DNA of 64,000 nt from positions 1 through 64,000 of the forward strand of contig JASGMV010000011.1 of NCBI GenBank assembly GCA_030156255.1. Direction: 5' to 3'. Position 1 is the stretch's first letter. Each line of letters starts with the position of its first letter. The notes under the pieces were generated by a model. That model was given only the letters and a program-made list of their open reading frames with translations. It was not told where the DNA came from and did not search any database. Source of the DNA: Desulfovibrionales bacterium (lineage in GTDB: Bacteria; Desulfobacterota; Desulfovibrionia; Desulfovibrionales; Desulfovibrionaceae). The position numbers and the translations under genes were made by a program. This document shows positions 51,006 to 60,441 of the stretch, one piece after another.

Positions 51006-53418
51006 CCGCCTCGCCTCCGGATTCTTTGATTTCCTGAATGTAGCCGCAGTCCTTTTGCGGGCAGGCCAGGTGCGGGCCTTTGGCCTTGGTGTTTTTCTCC
51101 ACCAGCAGCGGGTGTCCGCAGTCGGGACATTTCTGGTTCACCGGCCTATCCCATACGGCGTATCGACATTTGGGATAACGGTTGCATGCGTAAAAGATTT
51201 TGCCCCGGCGGGAGCTTTTTTCCACAAGCTCCCCGTCGCAATCTGGCTCCGGACACGGGACGCCGGTGGAGAACGGCTCCGTGTGCTTGCATTTCGGATA
51301 GCCCGTGCAGGCGATGAACCTGCTTCCCGTGCGTGCGCGTTTGACCACCAGATCGCCGCCGCATTCCGGGCACGTTCCGACCTTGATCTGGTCCTCTTTC
51401 TCCAGAACAACCAGCGATCCGTCTTCGTTGCGCTTGAAGTTCTTGATGTTCGTACAGTCGGGGTAGGCCGAGCATCCCAGGAATTGGCCCATGCGGCCTT
51501 GCTTGATCACCATGGGGGCGCCGCATTTGTCGCAGACGATGTCCGTGACCGTATCCTGCACGCGCTCCGTCACGACGATCGCGCCGTTTTCGTCTCGCAC
51601 GAAATTCTTGATGCCCTTGCAGTCGGGATAGCCGGAGCAGCCCAGGAATTCTCCGCCGGTTTTGGAGAACTTGATCTGCATGGGCTTGCCGCATTCGTCG
51701 CAAAGAACGTCCGTGACCTGTCCGCCCCGGGACATGTCCTTCTGGGCTTTCTCCAAGGTGGGGTAGAAGCTCTGGGTGAACATTTTCAGGAGCTCCACCC
51801 AGTCCTGTTCGCCATCCGCCACCTTGTCCAATGAAGACTCCATGGACGCCGTGAAGCCGACGTCCATGAGTTCGGGGAAGTGTTCGCTTAACTGGTCGCT
51901 GACGGTGAACCCCAGCTCCGTGGGCGCGAAGCGCCGCTCCTCCATGCGGACGTAGTCGCGGTCCTGGAGCGTCGAGATGATGGTGGCGTAGGTGGAGGGC
52001 CTGCCGATGCCTTTTTCTTCGAGCTCCTTGACCAACGTGGCCTCGGTGTATCGCGGCGGGGGCAACGTGAATTTTTGTTCCTTGGACAGCTTTTTCAATT
52101 CAAGCGGTTCGTTGGGCGAAAGCTTCGGCAACTCCAGGGATTTTTCTTCTTCGTCCCGTCCCGTGACCGCAAGATGGCCGGGGAACAGGAGGCGCTCGCC
52201 TTTGGCCCGCCATTGCGTCGCGCCGCATTGGGCTTCGACGATGGTGTCCTTGAACACGGCGGACGCCATTTGGGAGGCCATGAATCGCGCCCAGATCAAC
52301 GAGTACAGTCTGTGTAAATCTTTCGGCAGCCGGCCCTGCACCATGTCCGGAGTGATGGTGCAATCCACCGGCCGGATGGCTTCGTGGGCGTCCTGGGCCG
52401 AGCCCTTGGTCTTGTACTGCCGCGGGGAGGGGGGATAGTACTCCGGTCCGAATTGCTCCAGAATCAGCCCGTGGGCGGCGTCCCTGGCCTCCTGGGCGAT
52501 ACGCACGGAGTCCGTGCGCATGTAGGTGATGAGCGCCAATTGGCCCAATTCGCCCAAGTCCAGGCCCTCGTAGAGCTTTTGGGCGATGGTCATGGTCTTT
52601 TTGGCGGTGAAGCCGAGCCGGCGGTTGGCCTGCTGCTGCAGCGTCGAGGTGATGAACGGCGGCGCAGGCGTCTTCTTCCTCTCCTTCTCCACGACGGACG
52701 CGACGGTGAAGGAATTGGCTCGGATGCTTTCCTCCAGGCTTTCCGCCTGGGCCTGGGACCCTACGTGCGCTTTTTTCCCGTCGATCTTCCACAGCTCCAT
52801 GGAGAAGGCGGGCGGATTCTCTCCTTCGAGAAGAACCTTGAAAACCCAATACTCTTCCGGATTGAACGCGCGCCGCTCCTTTTCGCGCTCTACAATCAGA
52901 CGCAAGGAGACCGACTGCACCCGGCCGGCGGAGATGCCCCGTTTGATTTTGGTCCAGAGAAGCGGAGACAGCTTGTATCCGACGAGCCGGTCAAGGATGC
53001 GCCGGGCCTGCTGGGAGGCGAAGAGCTTTTCGTTCAGCTCCGTTGGATGTTTGAGCGCCTCCTGGACGGCCCTGGTGGTGATTTCGTTGAACTGGATTCT
53101 GCGAATGTTGGGGTTCTGGTCGCGTATCAGGTTGGCTACGTGCCAGGCGATCGCTTCGCCTTCGCGGTCCGGGTCGGGAGCGAGGTAGACCGTCTCCGCC
53201 TTCCCGGCGGCGGTCTTGAGCTTTTTAACGACCTGCTCCTTGCCTTTGATGACCTGGTAATCAGGCTCGAAGCCATGTGTTTCGTCAACGCCCAGCCCGT
53301 TCTTGGGAAGGTCTCTGACGTGCCCGACGGAAGCGGCGACGTCGAAGTTTTTCCCGAGAATCCTGCTAATTGTTTTCACCTTGGCCGGGGATTCGACAAT
53401 GATGAGCTCTTTTTTCAT
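50992..53418 (-). CDS. topA: DNA topoisomerase I with five C-terminal zinc ribbons
   Basis: Type IA topoisomerase of 808 residues that relaxes negative supercoils. The TOPRIM domain opens with IVESPAKVKTISRILG; the active-site Tyr is in ITYMRTDSVRIAQEA. The last ~240 residues carry five Cys4-type zinc ribbons, starting CDECGKPM, CDKCGAPM, CPECGGDL, CPEPDCDGEL and CPDCGHPL; three are common in enterobacterial enzymes. It overlaps era. Confidence 0.96.
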   Translation of the reverse strand: MKKELIIVESPAKVKTISRILGKNFDVAASVGHVRDLPKNGLGVDETHGFEPDYQVIKGKEQVVKKLKTAAGKAETVYLAPDPDREGEAIAWHVANLIRDQNPNIRRIQFNEITTRAVQEALKHPTELNEKLFASQQARRILDRLVGYKLSPLLWTKIKRGISAGRVQSVSLRLIVEREKERRAFNPEEYWVFKVLLEGENPPAFSMELWKIDGKKAHVGSQAQAESLEESIRANSFTVASVVEKERKKTPAPPFITSTLQQQANRRLGFTAKKTMTIAQKLYEGLDLGELGQLALITYMRTDSVRIAQEARDAAHGLILEQFGPEYYPPSPRQYKTKGSAQDAHEAIRPVDCTITPDMVQGRLPKDLHRLYSLIWARFMASQMASAVFKDTIVEAQCGATQWRAKGERLLFPGHLAVTGRDEEEKSLELPKLSPNEPLELKKLSKEQKFTLPPPRYTEATLVKELEEKGIGRPSTYATIISTLQDRDYVRMEERRFAPTELGFTVSDQLSEHFPELMDVGFTASMESSLDKVADGEQDWVELLKMFTQSFYPTLEKAQKDMSRGGQVTDVLCDECGKPMQIKFSKTGGEFLGCSGYPDCKGIKNFVRDENGAIVVTERVQDTVTDIVCDKCGAPMVIKQGRMGQFLGCSAYPDCTNIKNFKRNEDGSLVVLEKEDQIKVGTCPECGGDLVVKRARTGSRFIACTGYPKCKHTEPFSTGVPCPEPDCDGELVEKSSRRGKIFYACNRYPKCRYAVWDRPVNQKCPDCGHPLLVEKNTKAKGPHLACPQKDCGYIQEIKESGGEADDHA

Positions 53419-53530
53419 AACGCGAACTGGTTAACCATACTTTGGACGGCTGGCAAGCAGGACAAGGACCGGTGGTAAAAATTATCTGAAAATAAGATTG
53501 AGGAAGATATGCGAATAAAGTGAGTTTGTA

Positions 53531-54655
53531 TTAATAATTGCAATGCTTGTTCTTATAGAGTTCGTCTGCGGCCTCTGTTTCAACGGGCAGGGTTATGTTG
53601 AGCTTCAGTCTGCATCCATTGATGCATTCGGCGAAAATGTCTCCATGGTGCTCCGATATGATGCGTTTGACTTTCGCCAGTCCCATACCCACGCTGTTGG
53701 CGCGCGTGGTAAAAAAAGGGTCGAAAATGAATGGAAGATTTTGCGGATGGAAGGTGTCCTGATTGTCCACAAACTCTATCTTTACAAATTTTTCCTTTTT
53801 GACGCATGCTATTTCAATGGCGATGTTGTTGCTGTTTGCGAAATCGAGACTGTTGATCAATATTTCGCTCCAGGCGTGCACCAAGAGCGGCTTGTCTCCC
53901 AACAATCTTGACGCTTCGATGTCGAGATTCCAGGTGACGGACCTGTCCCTGCCGTGCGCCACCCGTTGAGTGGCTTCAACGGCCTCATGTATGGACGTTT
54001 CTACTTCGAACCAGGCGACGTTGCAGGCGGTGAGAGAAGAGTATTCCCTGATAGCCCGGACAAAAAGCTCCAGCTTCATCGACTCTGCGCGTATAGCCTC
54101 AAGATATGCGCGCTCTTTGTCCGAAAAAGTTTTCTTTTTTAACAAGACATTGGCGAAGCCGCCGATGGAGGCGACAGGGTTTCTGATCTGGTGGGCTATG
54201 GACATGGCGAGTTTGTTCAGCCCTTCGCTTCTCTCTTTGTGGAGCTCCGTATTTTGTTTAAGAATATTCTTTTCGCGTTCATAGAGCGTGTGCACTTCCG
54301 TGACGTCGTCAATGACAACGACGATGGCGCTGAGTTGCTCGTTTTCCTTTAAATACGAAGATACGACGTCAAGGTATTTCAGGTCGCCGCCAGGATGCAT
54401 GTAAGGGACGTGCCGTTTGAGATCGACCATCTCTTTCTGGATGACGTCCAGAATGATTTGATTGAATTCAAAATTTTTATCGCCCTCAAAAAAGAATTGG
54501 CTCCACCCGTGCTCAATGATCTTTGCGACGGAGTAGCCGAGAATGGAGGCCAGTGCGGAGTTGGCTTTCAGTATTTTTCCGCCGGGGCCGATGACCATCA
54601 GTCCCACGGGGAGGCTTTCTATGACGTTTTCAATGATGACGTTGCTTATGTTCAT
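53531..54655 (-). CDS. Soluble PAS-domain histidine kinase
   Basis: Cytoplasmic kinase of 374 residues. A PAS domain (ESLPVGLMVIGPGGKILKAN ... ASILGYS) with a PAC-like extension precedes a short coiled coil and the H box MSIAHQIRNPVASIGGF. The ATPase domain is somewhat diverged: the N box is EILINSLDFANSNN and the first G box reads DNQDTFHP, followed by GMGLAKVKRII. No receiver gene is adjacent, so it is an orphan kinase. The ATG at 54655 begins MNISNV. Confidence 0.88.
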   Translation of the reverse strand: MNISNVIIENVIESLPVGLMVIGPGGKILKANSALASILGYSVAKIIEHGWSQFFFEGDKNFEFNQIILDVIQKEMVDLKRHVPYMHPGGDLKYLDVVSSYLKENEQLSAIVVVIDDVTEVHTLYEREKNILKQNTELHKERSEGLNKLAMSIAHQIRNPVASIGGFANVLLKKKTFSDKERAYLEAIRAESMKLELFVRAIREYSSLTACNVAWFEVETSIHEAVEATQRVAHGRDRSVTWNLDIEASRLLGDKPLLVHAWSEILINSLDFANSNNIAIEIACVKKEKFVKIEFVDNQDTFHPQNLPFIFDPFFTTRANSVGMGLAKVKRIISEHHGDIFAECINGCRLKLNITLPVETEAADELYKNKHCNY

Positions 54656-55065
54656 GGAAATCCCGCAAAGTTTTTGTGGAGCGAATTTTTCGTGGAAAAG
54701 AAAGACCGCCTTGCATCGCCAAGGCTGCATCGTTTCGCAGAAAGGCTCCGTCTTTTTCGGGGGCGGCGTTCGCCTCGCGGGGCTTTTTTGCAAAAAAGTT
54801 TTGTAGAGGAGCTGTTGGCGGGTTTTTTTGATCCCTCACGGCCGTGTTCCTGTCGCTTGCATACTTCCGGCTTATCGTTTATCCGCCGCTTTTGGCTACA
54901 GGCTCCGATCACCCCGCAAACGGGCCGGAAGCGTGAGGCAACAATGTCCATATCACCTTGCCACAAAACATATGCGTCGTCTATTAATGTTTGTGATGAC
55001 AAGGGTCGGCAATCATTTTATCATAAGCTGATTCAGCAAAAACTTAAGCTTTACAGGTCAATTCC
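54656..55065. other. Non-coding divergent region between the PAS kinase and the Lon-family gene
   Basis: I see no supported gene in these 410 bases, and no convincing promoter boxes or strong hairpins beyond short GC-rich stems near 54765-54785. It presumably holds the promoters for the two divergent genes. Confidence 0.4.
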
Positions 55066-57495
55066 ATGAACCGCCCAGCCCCGTTGTTGCCTGGAGATTT
55101 AAGAGCGAAACTTGATTCCTCCCAGTTTCAATACAACAGCAGTTCGGAAATCTCTTCGGACGTAGGTCCTCTTCCTTTCCAGCCAAGGTCATTGCAAGCG
55201 TTGGATCTCGCTCTGCATATTCCCGGCAACGAGTTTAACGTATACCTGTCCGGCGAACCGAACCTTGGGCGAACCTTCATGCTTTTGAAATATCTACAGC
55301 CAAAAGCTCTTCTTTTGCCTGTTCCGAATGATATTTTATACATTCATAATTTCGATTTGCCCGAAAAACCTTTGTACGTCGAGCTGCCGGCCGGGCAAGG
55401 CCGCGCCTTCAAGGCGGAGCTTAATCGCACCATCAACAGAATCAAGCGCTCCATCAAGTCCTGCTTTGAAGATGAACAATATTTTCAAAAGCATCATAAC
55501 ATCATGAAAAATTACCAAGAGGAGAAGGATGAACTCGTTGAAAAAATGGATGAAATTGCTACGAAGCGCGGGTTTACTGTCGATATAGACGAAAACGGGG
55601 CTCTGCTGCTTTCTCCCATCGTCGAAGGAAAGGCTTTGGAGCATGAGGAGTACAAGAAGCTCAATCCCGACAAGAAACGTCTTTTGCGCTCCGGAAGCGA
55701 TAAGCTTTTATCCGAAATTTCCGCGTACATGCGCACCATGAACCAAAAAGACATCACCCTGCAGGAGGACGAGGCGAAGCTCAACAAAGACGTTGTCGAA
55801 AATGTTCTTGACGAACATCTCACGCCTCTCGCCGGGCAATACGCGCATGTCGGCAAGCTCAAGCTGTTTTTCGATTCGGCGCGCGCCGAACTGCTGGAGC
55901 ACATCGACCAACTGCTTCCTTCCTCGGGCGCCCCTCTCAATATCGCTTCGGCGTTGACGGACACCGCCGCCGCCAGCGAGGATATTTTCGACAAAATCCG
56001 GGTCAACCTGTTCGTCGACCACAGCTTGACCAAAGGCGGACCGATCGTCATTGCGGAGCACCCGACGTATTTTAATCTGTTGGGTTGCCTGGAGCGAGAG
56101 TCGGAGTTGGGCGCCCTGCACACAGGGTTCGACCTCATACGGTCCGGGGACCTTCACAAAGCGAACCATGGCTTTTTGATCCTCAGGGTCGAGGACATTC
56201 TGGCGAATCCGTCCAGCTGGGAGGGATTGCTGCGGACGCTGCGCTCCGGGCATTCGAAGATCGAAGATCCGGTCGATATCGAGCAGTCGAAGACAAAAAC
56301 CATCGAACCGGAGCCGCTGCCGATCGATCTGAAGATCATTCTGGTCGGCGACGAGTCGACCTATGAATTGCTGCTTTACGCGGACAACAGGTTCCAGAAG
56401 CATTTCAAGATCAAGGCGCAGCTGCAGGAGGTGGCGGACCGGACAACGGAGAACATCCATCTTTTTTTGCAATGCCTCTCGCACATCATTGTGCGCGACA
56501 AGCTTTGTCCGTTCAGCATCGACGCCTTGTGCGAGCTTGTGGACTACGCCAGCAACCTCGCGGAGGACCAAACGAAGCTGTCCCTCAAGTTTTCCCTTTT
56601 ACGGGAGAGGATGCTGGAGGCGGCGGCGCTGTCCGCTTCCTCGAACCAGGAATCCGTCACCCATGGGTTGCTGCTGGAGTCGTTCAAGCAGAGGAATCAT
56701 CGCATCAATCTTTACGAACATGAGTTCTTGTCGGATTACGACCGCAAGATCATCAAGGTGGCGACGCAGGGTTTCGCCGTGGGCAGGGCCAACGGACTTT
56801 CCGTCACCTGCTTCGGGGAGCACGAGTTCGGCCTGCCGCATCAGATCGCCTGCAATCTGGGCGTCGGGCACGGGGGCATTCTGGACCTGGAGCGTGAGGC
56901 GGAGATGGGCGGGCCCATCCACACCAAGGCGATGTTCATCATCAAGAGCTACCTCATCGGCTTGTTCGCCCAGAACAAGCCGATCGTCATGACGGGCAGC
57001 CTGTGCTTCGAACAAAGCTACGCCGGCGTCGAGGGCGATTCCGCCTCGGGCGCCGAGCTGGCCGCGTTGCTTTCCGCCCTGGCCGACACGCCCATCAACC
57101 TGTCCTACGCCTTCACCGGCGCCATTGGCCAATCCGGCGCCGTCATGGCCGTGGGGGGCGTCAGCCAAAAGGTGGAGGGCTTTTTCAATGTCTGCAAGCG
57201 CCACGGCCTGACAGGCGAGCAAGGCGTGCTTTTGCCTTATGACAACATCGACAGCCTGATGCTCAACGACGACGTTATCGCCGCGGTGGCCGACAAGCAA
57301 TTCAGCATTATCCCGGTCAAGACCATCGAGGAAGCCATGGAGGTCTTGACCGGCCTGCCCTGCGGGACCCGCAGCGCGGATGGGGTATTTGAGGTCGGCA
57401 GTCTTTATTCTTTGATCGACAACCGGTTATCCGAACTCTTCTCGGCCGCCGGGAAGTCCAATCTTTGCTTGGCCAGTTTCGCCAAAGCGAATTGA
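55066..57495 (+). CDS. Lon-family (S16) ATP-dependent protease, AAA_32/LonB-like
   Basis: Protease of 809 residues. The N-terminal AAA-like region has an altered Walker A (SGEPNLGRT, with Asn where Gly is usual and Arg for Lys), a long helical insertion (~110-260) and the family segment HKANHGFLILRVEDIL. The C-terminal Lon protease domain keeps the dyad: Ser659 in EGDSAS and Lys702 in VSQKVEGFF, with the same 43-residue spacing as archaeal LonB. It has no membrane segment. Divergent from the PAS kinase. Confidence 0.9.
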   Translation: MNRPAPLLPGDLRAKLDSSQFQYNSSSEISSDVGPLPFQPRSLQALDLALHIPGNEFNVYLSGEPNLGRTFMLLKYLQPKALLLPVPNDILYIHNFDLPEKPLYVELPAGQGRAFKAELNRTINRIKRSIKSCFEDEQYFQKHHNIMKNYQEEKDELVEKMDEIATKRGFTVDIDENGALLLSPIVEGKALEHEEYKKLNPDKKRLLRSGSDKLLSEISAYMRTMNQKDITLQEDEAKLNKDVVENVLDEHLTPLAGQYAHVGKLKLFFDSARAELLEHIDQLLPSSGAPLNIASALTDTAAASEDIFDKIRVNLFVDHSLTKGGPIVIAEHPTYFNLLGCLERESELGALHTGFDLIRSGDLHKANHGFLILRVEDILANPSSWEGLLRTLRSGHSKIEDPVDIEQSKTKTIEPEPLPIDLKIILVGDESTYELLLYADNRFQKHFKIKAQLQEVADRTTENIHLFLQCLSHIIVRDKLCPFSIDALCELVDYASNLAEDQTKLSLKFSLLRERMLEAAALSASSNQESVTHGLLLESFKQRNHRINLYEHEFLSDYDRKIIKVATQGFAVGRANGLSVTCFGEHEFGLPHQIACNLGVGHGGILDLEREAEMGGPIHTKAMFIIKSYLIGLFAQNKPIVMTGSLCFEQSYAGVEGDSASGAELAALLSALADTPINLSYAFTGAIGQSGAVMAVGGVSQKVEGFFNVCKRHGLTGEQGVLLPYDNIDSLMLNDDVIAAVADKQFSIIPVKTIEEAMEVLTGLPCGTRSADGVFEVGSLYSLIDNRLSELFSAAGKSNLCLASFAKAN

Positions 57496-57570
57496 CCGCC
57501 GCGCTGAGTTTCTCTCTGCTTGCGGCGCGGCGAAGCATTCTCCCGGTCGGATCGGGGCGGGCCGGTGGGA

Positions 57571-58497
57571 TCAGGACGCCATTTCCTGCAGCTTCCGGAT
57601 GTCGCGCAGGGGCGGGGCGCCGAACTGGCGCCTGTATTCCCGGCTGAACTGGGAAGGGCTTTCATACCCCACCTGCAACGCTGCGCTTGTCGCGTCCTGG
57701 CTCTCCGTGAGCATGAGCCGCCTCGCCTCGTGCAACCTGAGCCACTTTTGGAATTGGAGGGGGCTCATGGCCGTCATGGCGCGGAAATGGTGATGGAAGG
57801 TCGAAGTGCTCATACCGATTTGTTTTGCAAGGCCTTCTATCTTTAGCTGCTGCGCATAATTTTCCTTGAGCCAATCGACGGCGCGCACGATCTGGTTTCC
57901 ATGGCTTCCGGCGGATGCGATCTGCCGCAGGCGCGGCCCCTGGTCTCCCACCAAAAGTCGGTACAGGATTTCCTTGTGCAAAAGCGGCGCGAGGATCGGG
58001 ATGTCCTCGGGCTGGTCCAGCAGGTCGAGCAACCGCTGAAAGGCGCTGAGCAGGGGCGCGCTGACTTCGCTGACGGCGATGCCCCGGCCGCATTGCGGGG
58101 TGCGGGGCGTGGGCAGATTGCTGTCCACCATCAGTTGGGCCGCAAGCCGCAGATCGATTTGCAGCGCAAGGCCGAGGAGGGGGGCGTCCTTGCTTGCTTC
58201 GACCACGTTCGATACGACCGGCAGCCCCACGGACGTGATCAGGAAATGGTTCGCGTCGTATACGTATTCCTCATCTCCAAGCATGACGCGCTTGGCGCCT
58301 TGGGCCACCAGGCAAAGGCAGGGATCGTACATGGAGCTCATCGGCTCCGTGGGCGCTTCGTATTTGACCAGCACCAGCCCCGGGATTGCGGTTTTCAGGC
58401 AATGTTCTTTTTCTGTCCACCGGGCAATTTCCTGCGCCAACGCACTACGCGTCATGACCAGGCCGCTCTGCGCCGTGGAGTTTTTTTGATTGCTCAT
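57571..58497 (-). CDS. AraC-family regulator of the YqhC type
   Basis: Regulator of 308 residues with an N-terminal AraC_N sensor domain (YDPCLCLVAQGAKRVMLGDE, residues ~50-200) and two C-terminal helix-turn-helix motifs (IEGLAKQIGMSTSTFHHHF and AALQVGYESPSQFSREYRRQFG). E. coli YqhC, of the same family, activates the aldehyde reductase gene yqhD; a decayed alcohol dehydrogenase fragment lies just upstream here on the opposite strand. AGGAGG precedes the ATG. Confidence 0.9.
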   Translation of the reverse strand: MSNQKNSTAQSGLVMTRSALAQEIARWTEKEHCLKTAIPGLVLVKYEAPTEPMSSMYDPCLCLVAQGAKRVMLGDEEYVYDANHFLITSVGLPVVSNVVEASKDAPLLGLALQIDLRLAAQLMVDSNLPTPRTPQCGRGIAVSEVSAPLLSAFQRLLDLLDQPEDIPILAPLLHKEILYRLLVGDQGPRLRQIASAGSHGNQIVRAVDWLKENYAQQLKIEGLAKQIGMSTSTFHHHFRAMTAMSPLQFQKWLRLHEARRLMLTESQDATSAALQVGYESPSQFSREYRRQFGAPPLRDIRKLQEMAS

Positions 58498-58685
58498 TGG
58501 AGCCTCCTTTTACTTTTTTGCCATAGCAGCCGTTCCTTTTGCTCGACAATACATTCGTTGGCCTTTTCGTATGATCAGGCAAAAATTTGAGAGGATCAGT
58601 CTATCCAACGCATTCCAGGGGGCATTAAGGAATATCCGCATTGGGCGGCCCTTTTCCCTCTTGGGCGAGGTTGCGGCCGGCCCGG

Positions 58686-58853
58686 GCAAAAGGTCCGGTC
58701 GTCGCCGGAAGCGGCGGCGTCGAGCGCAACGGGACGTTCGATCGCGCAGTGGAGAGCCTGAAAGCCGTCGAAGGCGCGCTTGCCGAATGCAGCGGCGTCG
58801 AACCGAACCCGCGCATCGTCTCCGTGGCGCGCGGCGCCAAAAGGGTGCGGCGT
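58686..58853 (+). pseudogene. Remnant of an iron-containing alcohol dehydrogenase (YqhD-like)
   Basis: One reading frame encodes GSGGVERNGTFDRAVESLK and then CSGVEPNPRI, the N-terminal NADP-binding pattern of iron-dependent alcohol dehydrogenases (GGGSxKRNGxxDxxxxxLK ... GxEPNPR). Neither the preceding start region nor the metal-binding remainder is present in any frame, so only about 55 codons survive. It is divergent from a YqhC-type regulator, the normal genomic partner of yqhD. Confidence 0.7.
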
Positions 58854-58993
58854 GGCCGTGGCCCTGGAGGGTGTTGGCGCATTCCAATGTGATTTGGGCA
58901 TCAACGGCGAGAAGCGGGCCCCGCGCGGCGCTCCTTTCTTGCCGGAGCAGCGTTTTGGGGCTGAAATCTTGCTGCAATTAACGCAACCTACGT

Positions 58994-60208
58994 ATGAGCA
59001 ATAGAATGACGGAACAACCGGGTGCGGCCTTTCCGCAAGCGCCAGAGCCAAGGGCGGCCGCTCTTTTGCCGCTGATCGGGGCGGTCTTCACTCTCTATCT
59101 GGTCATCGGGCTGGCCATGCCGGTGCTGCCCCTGTACGTCCACAACGATCTGGGGTTCGACACTTTTATCGTCGGCATCGTGGTCGGCAGCCAGTCTTTG
59201 GTGGCGGTAGTCTCCCGCATGGGGGCCGGAGTTTTCGTGGACAGCCGGGGCGTCAAGCTGGCGGTGCTTCTCGGCTTGCTGGTCTCGGCCCTGTCCGGAG
59301 GTTTTTATCTCGTCGCGGTCTTTTTCGCCGGCAAGGCCGTTCTGTCGGTCGTCATTTTGACGCTTGGCAGATTTTGCCTCGGCGTCGGGGAAAACTTGCT
59401 TATTACCGGGTCTCTGTGCTGGGGGATGACGCTTATGGGCCCTGATCGCGTGGGCCAAGTCATGGCCTGGATGGGGACGGCGATTTTCGGGGCCATCGCC
59501 GTGAGCACGCCGCTGGGCAACGCGGTCTATATGCGCTACGGCTTCCTGGGCGTGGCGATCACAGCCACGCTTCTCCCGTTGCTCGCTCTGCCGCTTGTCG
59601 CTTGGCTCCGCTCCGTTGCGCCGCCGCCGCACACGAAACCTCCGTTCATGAAGGTGGCCGGAGCCGTCTGGGGGCCCGGGGTCGGCGTGGCCTTGAGCGG
59701 GGTGGGATTCGGGGCGGTCACCACCTTCATCACCTTGCTCTTCGTGAACCGGGGATGGGGCGGGCTCTGGATCGTTCTTTCCGTTCTGAGCGTCTCCTTC
59801 ATGGCTGGCCGGCTGGTGCTCGGCCATCTGCCGGACAAGATCGGCGGGGCCAGGGTGGCCATGGGGTGCATCCTGGTGGAGATCCTCGGACAGGGGGCGA
59901 TCTGGCTGGCCCAGGGACCTGCGCTTGCGGTGGCGGGGGTCGCGCTTACGGGCCTCGGCTATTCCTTGATTTACCCCGCCCTCGGCGTGGAGGCCCTTCG
60001 GCGTGTTCCGCCGGAGCATCGGGGTCTCGCCATGGGGTCCTATACGGTCTTTCTCGACATCTCGATGGGATTGACTGGGCCAGTGCTGGGTTTGGCTGCG
60101 GACAGGGCGGGGCTCGGGGCGATTTACTTCGTCGGCATGCTGTTGGCCATGGGGGCGGCGATTGTCATTTTTCGCTTGTTGCAGCTTTCCCGCTCCGCCT
60201 CGCAGTAA
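58994..60208 (+). CDS. MFS transporter, YhhS-like
   Basis: Twelve-helix major facilitator of 404 residues. FTLYLVIGLAMPVLPLYVHND, SRMGAGVFVDSRGVK (motif A variant) and LGRFCLGVGENLLITGSLCWG resemble the YhhS family of drug or sugar efflux proteins. GHLPDKIGGARVAM is the second-half loop. No ribosome site is obvious before ATG 58994; ATG 59006 is an alternative. It follows the dehydrogenase remnant on the same strand. Confidence 0.9.
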   Translation: MSNRMTEQPGAAFPQAPEPRAAALLPLIGAVFTLYLVIGLAMPVLPLYVHNDLGFDTFIVGIVVGSQSLVAVVSRMGAGVFVDSRGVKLAVLLGLLVSALSGGFYLVAVFFAGKAVLSVVILTLGRFCLGVGENLLITGSLCWGMTLMGPDRVGQVMAWMGTAIFGAIAVSTPLGNAVYMRYGFLGVAITATLLPLLALPLVAWLRSVAPPPHTKPPFMKVAGAVWGPGVGVALSGVGFGAVTTFITLLFVNRGWGGLWIVLSVLSVSFMAGRLVLGHLPDKIGGARVAMGCILVEILGQGAIWLAQGPALAVAGVALTGLGYSLIYPALGVEALRRVPPEHRGLAMGSYTVFLDISMGLTGPVLGLAADRAGLGAIYFVGMLLAMGAAIVIFRLLQLSRSASQ

Positions 60209-60375
60209 ACACGCTCCCATTGGCCGGAAGCCGCATTGCGCCAAGTTCCGGACGATCGAGCAAAGTTTCGGTAGAATCAGTCAAGTCATTCCATCCCTGC
60301 GGGGGGTAAGGGATAGTACGGGGGCGGCGGCTCTCACGGGCTTTCAGTCCCGCCACCCCTCAAGACCGATAAACG

Positions 60376-60407
60376 GCCGGCGCTTCCGATCCACGGGGAG
60401 CGCCGGC
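60376..60407. other. GC-rich hairpin before the metallo-hydrolase gene
   Basis: GCCGGCGCT (60376-60384) pairs perfectly with AGCGCCGGC (60399-60407). It may end the MFS transcript, although only TTC follows rather than a T run, or it may be a leader stem of the next gene. Confidence 0.55.
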
Positions 60408-60441
60408 TTCAATGCAAGCAATCGCCTGTAACGGGGGGCGT

